This document shows positions 36,742 to 47,110 of a stretch of 64,000 nucleotides of DNA, one piece after another. Origin of the DNA: Plectrocnemia conspersa (taxonomy: Eukaryota > Arthropoda > Insecta > Trichoptera > Polycentropodidae); contig VTFK01000168.1 of assembly GCA_009617715.1 (NCBI GenBank), forward strand, positions 434,001-498,000, given 5' to 3'. The notes under the pieces are model-generated. The model was not told the DNA's origin, made no database searches, and worked only from the letters and a program-made list of their open reading frames with translations. Position 1 is the first letter of the stretch; every line of letters begins with the position of its first letter. The position numbers were made by a program, and so were the translations under genes.

Positions 36742-37950
36742 ATGGAGGTCCCCGGCGCTGGCGTCGACGTCGACGGCGAAGTTGTCGGCGAAGGCTCCAG
36801 ACGGCTGGCTGTGCTAAGCTACGAGCAGGTTCGCCGGCTGGGCGACGTCATGGACGAGGTGGTCAGCATCCACGGCCGTGGCAACTTCCCGACGCTGGAC
36901 GTGAGGCTGCGCGACTTGGTCACCGGTGTGCGCGCTAAGCTGGAAGCGCCGTTGGCCGAAGGAGGAGCTGGGTTGCGGGTTCGAGACATTCGTCTCAACG
37001 GAGGCGCCGCGTCTCACGTGCTGGCGACGGAGAGCCAGCCCTACAATGATTTAGATCTGATCTTCGGGATCGAGTTTTCCAGCGGTCGTCACTACGACCG
37101 CGTCAAGAGCGCCGTGCTGTCCTCCCTGTGTGATTTGCTCCCGGAGGGGGTAGCTCGTAAGCGCGTCTCTACGTGCGGCATCAAAGAGGCCTACGTCTCT
37201 AAGATGGTGAAGGTCAACAACGACGGCGATCGCTGGTCGCTCATCTCATTGGGCAGCTCGCGTGGCCACAGGAGCGTCGAGCTCAAGTTCGTCGACGCAA
37301 TGCGTCGCCAGTTCGAGTTCTCCGTCGACTCTTTCCAGATCGTGCTCGATTCCTTGTTCGTATTCTGCGATTGCGCCGAGTTGCCCATCGGCGAGAAATT
37401 CTATCCGACCGTTGTGGGAGAGTCTGTCTACGGTGACTTCCGAGAGGCGCTGTACCACTTGCACAAGAAGCTGATTTGCACGCGGCATCCGGAGGAGATC
37501 CGCGGCGGAGGGTTGCTCAAGTATTGCAATTTGCTGGTGAAGGGGTACCGTGCGGCGCGGCCGGATTATATCAAGACGCTAGAGCGCTATATGTGCTCGA
37601 GGTTCTTCATCGACTTCCCGGATATTGACACGCAGCGCTCGAAGCTGGAAGGGTACCTGTGGAATCATTTCGCTGGACCGGACGAGGAGGCGCTCAAGTA
37701 CCAGTTCCTGACGCTGCTGCAGAGCGTCGTGAGCGATTCGACCGTGTGCCTGATGGGGCACGAGCGGCGGCAGACGCTATCGCTGATCGAGGGGTTGGCC
37801 TGCCGGGAACTGTGCCGAGAGCAGCAGCGGCTGCTTGCGGCGGCCCCGCAGCCCGCCCTGCTCTACGCCAACGGCTACTACTACGCACCCATCATGCCGG
37901 CCTGCTACCCGTGCTCTTGCCCGTCGCCCTGGACCGCCTGCTCCACGTGA
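36742..37950 (+). CDS. TENT5/FAM46-family terminal nucleotidyltransferase (non-canonical poly(A) polymerase)
   Basis: The 402-residue protein is close to the usual TENT5 length of about 390-450. TENT5 enzymes add poly(A) to cytoplasmic, often secretory, mRNAs, stabilising them. Residues 80-110 hold the nucleotidyltransferase core: VRDIRLNGGAASHVL (G87, G88), then YNDLDLIFGI with catalytic D103 and D105. ELKFVDAMRRQFEFSVDSFQ (180-199) supplies the probable third carboxylate, D196. The family-specific helical C-terminal domain follows (ICTRHPEEIRGGGLLKYCNLL, 245-265; RYMCSRFFIDFPD, 282-294). The cysteine-rich tail, YANGYYYAPIMPACYPCSCP (375-394), is as I recall it from arthropod homologues. No intron interrupts the frame. 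The in-frame ATG at 36670 is rejected because codons between it and 36742 run through a splice acceptor ending at 36717. Third positions are GC-rich, unlike the AT-rich flanks. Confidence 0.93.
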   Translation: MEVPGAGVDVDGEVVGEGSRRLAVLSYEQVRRLGDVMDEVVSIHGRGNFPTLDVRLRDLVTGVRAKLEAPLAEGGAGLRVRDIRLNGGAASHVLATESQPYNDLDLIFGIEFSSGRHYDRVKSAVLSSLCDLLPEGVARKRVSTCGIKEAYVSKMVKVNNDGDRWSLISLGSSRGHRSVELKFVDAMRRQFEFSVDSFQIVLDSLFVFCDCAELPIGEKFYPTVVGESVYGDFREALYHLHKKLICTRHPEEIRGGGLLKYCNLLVKGYRAARPDYIKTLERYMCSRFFIDFPDIDTQRSKLEGYLWNHFAGPDEEALKYQFLTLLQSVVSDSTVCLMGHERRQTLSLIEGLACRELCREQQRLLAAAPQPALLYANGYYYAPIMPACYPCSCPSPWTACST

Positions 37951-39733
37951 TCGGACCGACAGCCATCGTCCGAACCGAACTCGGTCGCCGAACGCGACGC
38001 GTCTGTGCCATACGGCGGCCGCGTCCCCCTTCTCCGATTGTGATTTTTTATTCGTTACGTAGTACATAACGCGAGAGAGAATAGTCGAGACCGACGCCGA
38101 CATCTTTTAGCTTTTAGGACTATCATTCTACTGTTACTGTTGATCGTCTCGTCGCAATTTTCTCCTAAGGCGACGACGAAGCGAGCGAGCAAGGAAATGC
38201 ATGTGTGAAGATTTTTAATTGTAAAGTGTCGTATGTACTTATAGTGTGTAGATAAAAAAATAGGACACTCGATCGTTATACTAACGACGCTCATCAATAT
38301 TACTAAAAGCTCTCAGAGTTATACTAAAATTGTTTTGGATGACCTTTTTTAACACCCATGTCAGATCAGGTAACTCATAATTTTATTTTGACTATATTTC
38401 AACGAAAGCTTTAAAGTAATACATAACCGAATCAAGAGCACTATAGCGATCGAGTATCTAAAAAAAGAGTACTTATTTAAATACAAATAGACACAGGCAA
38501 AAGAAAAATATATATAAATAAATATACATTAATACGCAGAGGCTAGGGACTATAGGGATGCGATTCGCATAACGTTGCATATTTTTTTAATAATATTATT
38601 GTATAATATACAAGCGTTATGTGGTTGAACGAAAAAAAAGTGTATCGTCGTATATATTTTTTTAAACTGTACGTACACTCACGTTGGTTTTTTAAGTTAG
38701 TGTGCCTTGTTGTGAAACTTTTGCGTTTTTAATCAATTTCAATGGTTACCGTCGCTAGTTTGATTTTTTTTTCAGTGTTGCCAATTTATATTTTTATAAA
38801 TGTATTTTTCTACAATTTAATTTTATGTACGTTGTATATGTATGCGCAGTACGAACATATAGCTTTTGTTAAAATTATATGAATTTGTATAATAATTATG
38901 TATACAAGAAGGGCGCGCGCTCCGACTTCCTTCCCGTTAATTTTCGACGAGACTACGGAGGCCTAATTTTTTTTAAGCTTAGTAAGATCATAAGATGCAT
39001 CTCGAAAGACCTTGAAAATAATAATCGATAGTATCTCTGCTAAGTTTTGCCGTTATTTTTCTATCTTATATAGTTGCATTTTAAATGTCGATAAATATAC
39101 ATATATATTATTTTTTATTATGTACATATATATGTGAGATGTTCTTAAACGAGCCATAAACGAATTATATTTGTATTTTTATACGAAGGAAGTCATTTCA
39201 AGAGTTTTTTGATGCGTATACATTTATATAAATTTGATATGATATTTATATATACGTGTACGCGATGTGAGAGTATTAACCAGACAATCTTATTTTTTTT
39301 ACTTTTAAATTATTTATTTTTTTAATGATACTAGTCGTCTATGTGGAATATGTTCTCATATGAAAGTTTTCAAGTGATCGTGGTTAGCTTAGTTGATTAC
39401 TCTGGAAAGTTGGCCTTTTTCCGATGAAAAAAAAATGAGTCATTCCCCGGCCTCTGAACTAATTGTTAAACAACTAAGTAATAAAAAATAAATAAAATAA
39501 AAAAATATGTTTTAAGATTGATTATATAATAATGATAATGAAAAATTGATGAAAAAATACATCTAATATATACATATATATTAAATGAATATTAAAAAAA
39601 ACTGTTATATTTTTTTGTGAGATAATTGTTAAGCTGTCTCTTGAATGCATTGCGTGCATTTGATATAAAATAAATATATATGGGCCACCTTGTCATTCAA
39701 AATCAATATGACTATTCTTATTATTATATTAAA

Positions 39734-39815
39734 TATTATTATTATTATTATTATTATTATTGTAACTGTATGAGTATCATTATTATATCATAATTATTAT
39801 TATTATTATTGTACT
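39734..39815. repeat. ATT trinucleotide microsatellites
   Basis: Two short ATT/TTA runs (39734-39761 and about 39790-39811) within the inferred 3' UTR. Confidence 0.85.
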
Positions 39816-39955
39816 GTATATTATAGTTTTTAAACACTTGCCCATCATGCATGAAAAATACGTTCGTTATAACGTAACTTATGTATAAAATATTTAAAAA
39901 AAACTGATATATGTATCTGTCAGGGCGACGAATATATATATCGTAAAAAAGTGAT

Positions 39956-39961
39956 AATAAA
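39956..39961 (+). terminator. Likely polyadenylation signal of the TENT5 gene
   Basis: AATAAA is followed 30-40 nt later by the T/GT-rich stretch TTGTTTTATTTTGT, the usual downstream element. An alternative AATAAA lies at 39669-39674. Confidence 0.4.
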
Positions 39962-39989
39962 AATTTTAAGAAATCGTGATAAAAAAGAT

Positions 39990-42350
39990 TGTTTTATTTT
40001 GTCATACAAACATACACAAACATAAACATTTCCCACGTGAACACTTTAAGAGTGAAGTAAGCCGTGTTCAATTGCTGTGAATATTTGCACAAATACGCGG
40101 GATTTTCTAAATTTTTGCAATCGTTTCAAACAGACTTTGAGTAGCTGTTATAAAAAAATCGTTAAACATTCAACAAACATATTATTACATTTGCATAAAT
40201 AAAAAATCACAGACGCATTATGTAAAATAGTTAATAAGATGTGAATTATAAATCTTCTAAAACTCACACGAAAAAAATCTTCTAAATGTGTAATATTAAA
40301 ATATTAAATTAATTTTAATAATAACTATTTGTTTGTAATACTATTACTCCGTGTTATAAAAGATCGATTTAAACATATTATAGTTATAAGTACATGTTTT
40401 CATTGTTAAATTTTAATAATAGATCTCTACTATACATGTTTTGACTGTGAATACAATTGAAATTTAAATTAATAGTAAAACAAAATCCATCTGAGACTGA
40501 AAAGTAATAATGAAGTCTATTGTAACTCTCATAGTTAATTTTTATTTGAAAATCTTGTGCCAAAAATATTTTATTATCGCGACTTGTATTCTCAGTCATT
40601 AAAATAATATAATTTATATAAAAAAATATTTAAGATTATAGTAAATTTCTTGTTGATTTTTTTTTAAAATATAAAATGTATCTATATTAATTGACGGTTC
40701 CTCACTGTCGTGAGGTACCGCAGTAATGTATGTACGCAAATACCGGACGCTCAACTTTTTTGGTTTTTAAATTTATTTTTGTTACGATCTGATTTTTTTG
40801 AATATATTTTTAACCAAACATTATACAACCCATATCACAAACAACCACAAACAATATTATATTCATCAGATTAACCGTGAAATTTTTATGCTCGATTTTT
40901 TCCGCCTCACTTGAGGTTGTTGTATTATATATTATATTTTTTCAGACTCATTTTTTGCTCAAGTGCTCTATTATCTTGGTTGCGTGTCGCTGTCTGGCCC
41001 GAAACTCAAGCCATTAAGCGTTTCCTTTCTCTGAGGCATAAAAACAGAACCTATTTGCCAGTTACCTTGCCAATGTCGACCGGTTATTTTTTTCTGCAAG
41101 GCAAAAACAGTCGCCGGTTGCATTCAAATGGCGATTTTGGCGTTGGCTCTGTTTTGCACACAGCGTTGCGTAATAATGGATTTTTTCATTGACATTAAGC
41201 AATTAAGAAATAATAAAATATGACTGTATTAATTCCATAGATTAAATTAAAATCTAGTTTTATAAGAGACGCTGTTGATTCGTAGCTAGTAAGTGAATTA
41301 AATCTTATTTTAGGAAAAAAAATTTACATAATATATTTATGTAATGATGGGCTGTTATATTATAAGATATTTGTATTGTACAATATGTTGCTAGTCAAAA
41401 TTATTTGTGTACGTAACATGTATAACATGAAATAAATAATATAAAAAGTTTAAAAATTCCAAACATATTTTAATATATTGCATGTTTATATTTGATTCTA
41501 ATATGTATTTAAAATAAATAATTAAGAAACTCTATCAATGTGTGAAACATGTAAATGTAATGTCTTTTAGTTTATATTAATTATAAAAAAAAACAATCTA
41601 TATGTATACTATAAAATCAATGGTCACAAAATGTAAGTTGATTAGTTGTTACTATAATACAAATTTTAAATAAATAAGAAAAATTGCCAAATTTAAATAA
41701 ACATGCCAATATATATTTTATTAATCTTATCTGTAAAAATATATATTATTATGTACAGTAGAATGCAATTAATTAAGAAACACTCTACCACTAACTTTCA
41801 TTCGTATCAAAGCATATCTTGATCTTATACTATTATATTATAGAATGCGGATGCAATCTATTTTAATATTTATAGTACAGTATAAGTGAAAATTAATCAA
41901 TAGAATTGAAATTATATAATTGATTGACAAGAAGCACGAAAAATTACAAGTTTAAAGCTTAATTATTCTGTACATATAATAATGTAATATAATTTATGTA
42001 TATATTGTGATTTTTGTAATATGTAAGTTTGAATAATATATATTTTTAAATTTAATCAAGATTTTTATTACTCAATCATAAAGATACTTAATTTAATATT
42101 CAAATTTAATCACAAACTATTTCATATTATTATTGTGATTTTTAATATTTTAAGAGGTGTATGATTTTACATATTAAGATGGAAGAACAAACATATTTTT
42201 TGAGATAAGTAAGTAAACATATAATCTCAATGCGTTTAGCAGCGGTGAATATCCGGATGAAAAAAATTACCATTATCCAAATTTTTCAAATATTTTTTTT
42301 TATTTTTTACTAAAACTAACTACAGTATAATAATTTCAACGATTTAAGCG
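39990..42350. other. Intergenic; unassigned higher-complexity block at 40.9-41.2 kb
   Basis: Mostly AT-rich. A 93-codon frame at 40911-41192 lies in less AT-biased DNA containing CAATGTCGACCGG and CAGTCGCCGG; no domain is recognised on either strand. CCTCACTGTCGTGAGG, a short hairpin, occurs at about 40701. Confidence 0.4.
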
Positions 42351-42375
42351 CGAGCGACTCACCGGTGAGTCACTT
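42346..42375. repeat. Terminus-like TTTAAGCGCGAGC plus perfect 16-nt palindrome
   Basis: GACTCACCGGTGAGTC (42356-42371) is a perfect palindrome directly after TTTAAGCGCGAGC. The order resembles the piggyBac-like termini at 81 and 5000 (xTTxAGCG then palindrome), but the TTAA and CCC are not intact. It is probably a decayed end of a further subfamily. Confidence 0.4.
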
Positions 42376-43226
42376 GTTGATTATTTTTTTAACCAAAATA
42401 TTTTTTAACAAGCTACCGAATTATTTACAATTTTTTTTATATTAATAAAGATTACTGTACTAGCTTCATTCATCAGTAAATTAAGTATTTTATATTTATT
42501 TAAAAAAAAAATTAAATATACAATTCAACAATAAAAAAATTAAAAAAAAATTATCCTTTATATATTTTTCCTCAGCTCGTCATAGCTTTCGCTAAAAATA
42601 TCATTGTGCTCAACAAGCTCGGTGTGATTTTTGTACATCTACACAAATTAGAAAACTATGAAATTTTAAGCCACAAATTGAACAAACTTCCCTTTAATTT
42701 AAAGTCTGGAATGAAGTTTGGTCCCGTATAAATATAGGATTTGAGCTTTTCAAAACGGTACTTCATGTCTAAAATGGCAACATGTTACATAGAGGAGAAT
42801 GACACTACTGCTTTGCGCAAGTTATATTTTTACTAATTAAAATATAAATTCACTGGTGATATACAATTACTGTAACAGATACATAATCTTCAACGCGCAA
42901 TATATAAATTAATCAGATAATTTGACTTTTGAATGAAAAATAAAATAATGTAAATTATACATATTTAAATATTATATGATATAAACGAGGTCAAAAGTGC
43001 AACAGTTTACCATCAATCAGATAAACCAAACAAGTAGGGTGTCTGACCTTTCTATGAATCTTGAATCAAACATCTCGACGCCTGCCATAAGTTGACACAC
43101 AAATTAATCTATCAATACCAGTGATAGATTAGCTGCTATTAGATAAGCTTAGTTTGATCAAGCTCAGAATCTGATTATGAGTAAACATTTAAGGAACATT
43201 AGTTTTTCATCTTATCTGAAGAAAAA

Positions 43227-44009
43227 ATGGTATGTATATTATTTCCATGTAATTATAAGTGTTTAACATTCTAGATATATTTAAATTAAACTGTATAATA
43301 AACTGTTTATTTATATCATAATAGCCTTGGTCGGTAACTTTAGACATAACTTTTATATCCTTGTCCTTACTTGTGTGATTTGTTGAGATGAATAATGCGT
43401 TTGTTGTGACAATTGCATTATTGATTAATTTTACAATCCGGTGTAATTTTATTTTTTAATCTAATTAAAAAGAGTCTGTTTGGAAATAGACACAAAAAGA
43501 AAATATAGTGTGTCGATACAAAATTAGAGACACGATTTCTAAATTGGTGAATAGGTGTTGGCAACTTGTATTATTTTTACAGAATTGTTAGAATGATGTC
43601 AGTAAAAAATATATCAAGTTTCACTCAACTCAATAAACTTTAATTAAAATAATAGTATATAAACTGTTTCTAATTTGAAAAATCTAACATACTAAAATAT
43701 CTGTGTTATTGTATTAAATGTTAAATAATAAAACAGATGTAGCTTTTCAAAACTAGTTTGTTGTAGTGTTTAAGTTAAAAATATAATTATTATGAAATAC
43801 ATTTACATATTTGGCATATCTACAATATTATTATAACATAATAGTAATAATAATTTGCTGTTCCAGAAGTTTAAGAGTTACATCAAGGTAAGTAATACAG
43901 TTATATCAAGAGAAGATTGATGCTCCTTTCGTATTAAATTATTTATTCACAAACTTTTAATAATGTATATGGTCGTTTATTATTACTGTTTCAGAATACT
44001 AATGAATGA
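43227..44009 (+). other. Speculative three-exon micro-ORF
   Basis: ATG at 43227-43229 is directly followed by a donor-like GTATGT. At 43867-43887 a 21-nt segment has a pyrimidine-tract acceptor (GCTGTTCCAG) and a full consensus donor (GTAAGT). At 43995 a third segment follows TTATTACTGTTTCAG. Joined, they keep one frame, M + KFKSYIK + NTNE, then TGA at 44007-44009, with AATAAA sequences 12-25 nt later. Such small products and micro-exons exist in insects, but short splice-like signals also arise by chance in AT-rich DNA. I recognise no homologue. Confidence 0.15.
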
Positions 44010-46780
44010 TGTTTACAAATTAATAAATATAGAATAAAAAATTATCTCTTTCAATGATTTAAGATCTTAACAGGAATATAAAATCGATATGTACCGAAAG
44101 TTCATTATATTATGTATAGTATAATTTTTTTTTTAAAAAAAAAAAATTAGTTTAATCCACTTAATTGTATAACATAAAATGGATGTAAATAAAACTTTCC
44201 ACATTTCAATTTAAGAAAATATTTTTTATAATATTATAGATCAAAAAAATCACACAACTAAATACTGGTTTACAATATTAGTAATCAAATTGTTGCTACA
44301 TAAATATTAGCAAAACATAAAGTGCTAGAAATATGTCGTTAAAATGTCAACCGTTCAAATCTATTACGTACATACATCGCTTATAATCGTCTCAACGTTT
44401 GTACAGGCATTGTCCTTTAGTTTGCTATATTACACTGTGTGATTCAGTTATCCAAACAAAATAATCATGTGGTAACATATCTTTAAATAAAAGGTCAAAT
44501 CTTAAACAAACATTTTTTAGGTACAACTTTTACATTTTTAATGAATGAAACGATTGTTTGAATCTACCTAAATAAATGTTATGAAATATATGTATATAAT
44601 CAAATACTTTTTATTGAATTCTTACTAGGAGCCTAGTAAAAACTTGTACAATACCTGTAAATAATTAAAAATAATTAAACACGTTTTCGCCATATTTTTT
44701 TTTTTTGCTTTACAAAACGCTATATTCTTCTACTCAATTAACTCGATTTATTTTACAAATATTTATGTTAATAAAAAACGGTTTAAAGTATTTTTGATAG
44801 CTAAATACTTATGATTTATATTTACCTCTCTTGAGAATAAGATAAAGTCCCATATGCATACATATATTACTCAATTTTGACAGATAGACCTACGTAATCA
44901 GTATAATGTCGAGTTTATAAACACAGAAGCATTGGGTATAAATTTTAGTATATAAAAATAGCATTTGAATTATCTCTAGAATTACGGATACAATTATAGA
45001 AAATACTTGTATCGCTTACATTTTTGTTTTTTGCAACATTAAATAAAAATAGATAATATTCGATATTATTTTTGTTAAAAAAAACAATGCTAGATACACC
45101 TTGACATTGTTCATAAAGTTCATCGATCGTTTAACGCTTATCAAAAAATAAAATTATTAATCTTAGTGAAAAATATTGTTTCTTCTCAAAAATATTTTTA
45201 TTAAATTTAAAAAATCATATGATTTTATTTAATATTATATATTAAATAAAATAAATATATTTTTTTTGTATTAAAACTCAACTCTATTTTTTAAGTATTT
45301 TACTATCTTTCTTTTTATTAATTCTCCTCTACATTTATATTCAGAATTTAACTGGATAATACAGACTCCTTTGAATATACAATAGCCAGCTTCATGAAAG
45401 ATAAAAAAAATTAAATTAGTATATTTTTAAAACTACAAATGCAATCAATGGTTTCCAAATGGTAAAACAATTTTTTTTAATTAAACTATTATTAATACAA
45501 TAGAATAGAAAACTTTTTTTTGCATTTATCGAAATACTTCATTTATTATATACATAAATCATACTGAAAAATATTTTTTTTTTCGGGAGACCATATTTAG
45601 AAAATAATCTCAATAATTAGAAGACCAAAAAAAAAAGTATAAATATTTTTAACTTATGTATTTTTTAAGTTTTAGTATGTTTTTATTACTATTAGTCTTA
45701 TTTAATTATAAGTACTTAAATGGTTATAAACCAGCAATTTGTATTAAATTTAATATAAATTAAAATCTGCAATCTTTTTATTTATAATATACTGATATAA
45801 CCAAAAATAAATCTAATGATTTTAAAACTGTTGTATAACTACAAGAATCTAGGATAATAGTTATGGTCGCTGAGAATATCATTTAAAGCTTTTCTTTATC
45901 TTGTTTTTTTATTCCTTTTTCAATAACGTATGTATGACAACAATGAAAAGAATATCTTGTAAAAGGGCCACAATGGCGGCAAGCCTTTTAGAGCGAAGAA
46001 AATGTGTTACTGTATTAAATTCAGGTGTTAGCTCAAGTATTTAACGCTATTAATTTTCGTAAATATAATTGACTTTGTTTTATTCAACTTAATATTAATT
46101 TCTCACTCCGCAAAATATTTAAAATAATTTATTCGTCAGTGCACATAGATGAAGACATAGTTTTTTTAATTTTGCGATATCATTTGTATACAAGTTATTG
46201 AGAAACGACTTGAGAAAACTTCTCTGAGAAACTACAGCTGAAATTTTACGCAGTATCGAATTATTTAGTGAAACAACATAGCTTCTACTGCTTACGTATG
46301 AGCGTATTAAGCGTATCAGATATTCGGGGTTTTGTATTTGTATAGTTTGTGAATCAAACCCTCATGTCAGTTTTTTTTATAGCTAACATTAAATGGCTCA
46401 TCTTTTTTTCATATTAAAATTAGCGCATGTATGCTCAGTCAAACAATTAAGCTGATGTATTGAAATGTTTAAAAAAAAAAAAAACACTAATGTTAGTTCT
46501 GAATATAATTTACATAACAGGCTAAAAAATATCAACCCATAATTATGGACATATTTTTTAATTATTTATAACACCTTAACCCGTTAAAAATTATGAAATG
46601 TGTTAGCAGTATTTGTATTGAAATTTAAATGGAACTAACAAAATAAAATCATATCCCTTTCAATTTTTTTTTAATATTCAGATGTTTTTGGTCATTAAGA
46701 AAAGATTAAAAACAGCTTTAAGCGTATTTATGATTTTTATAATTTATGTTTCAGTAGATTTACAATATTATTAATGATTT
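44010..46780. other. Intergenic AT-rich stretch
   Basis: Homopolymer-rich DNA. No gene, repeat family or RNA was recognised. Confidence 0.55.
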
Positions 46781-46789
46781 ATACAATTT

Positions 46790-47110
46790 AGACAATCGAG
46801 AGGAAGCGTAGTTTCTCCCGCCTCACCAGACGCCACTAAAATAATTACACTCTCGCTGATCAAACGTCTAGATTACAGACATAAATATATACATATACCT
46901 AATTTTCCTGCAGACACATACACATAGAACAGTTTGAACTTTTACTTTGTCGTAGTCGCGTCGTGACTCGACCCAAGGACGACGAGGATGTAGGGCAGTC
47001 AACAGGATACACCTGAATACCTGGTGGCCGCTCTAGCGGCACAACCGGCGAACTAATCGAATGGAAAACAATAACAAGGAAATCTCTCGAGGATGTTGAC
47101 TAAGGTAAAA
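46790..47110 (+). other. Unique higher-complexity block, possible exon or regulatory element
   Basis: Balanced composition against AT-rich flanks. It contains GCCGCTCTAGCGGC (47027-47040), a 6-bp-arm palindrome, and ends in AAGGTAAAA at 47102, a usable splice donor. The ATG at 47061 opens only 12 codons. It could be a non-coding 5' exon of a gene beyond this window, an insulator-like site or neither. Confidence 0.2.

Larger units (their letters stand above)
37951..39985 (+). other. Probable 3' UTR of the TENT5 gene
   Basis: No further coding frame follows the stop. AT content rises within about 200 bp, with several ATTTA motifs, a TGTACATA Pumilio-type site at 39121-39128 and ATT repeats at 39734-39761. 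Two AATAAA signals stand out: 39669-39674 and 39956-39961. A 3' UTR of 1.7-2.0 kb is inferred. Long 3' UTRs with Pumilio/ARE-type motifs suggest post-transcriptional control. Confidence 0.45.

Noticed and set aside
36537..36938. A 133-codon Arg-rich frame overlapping the TENT5 start in another phase
   Set aside because: GC-rich composition opens several phases at once. The TENT5 phase alone carries conserved motifs. Other frames at 36264-38103 on both strands are rejected for the same reason.
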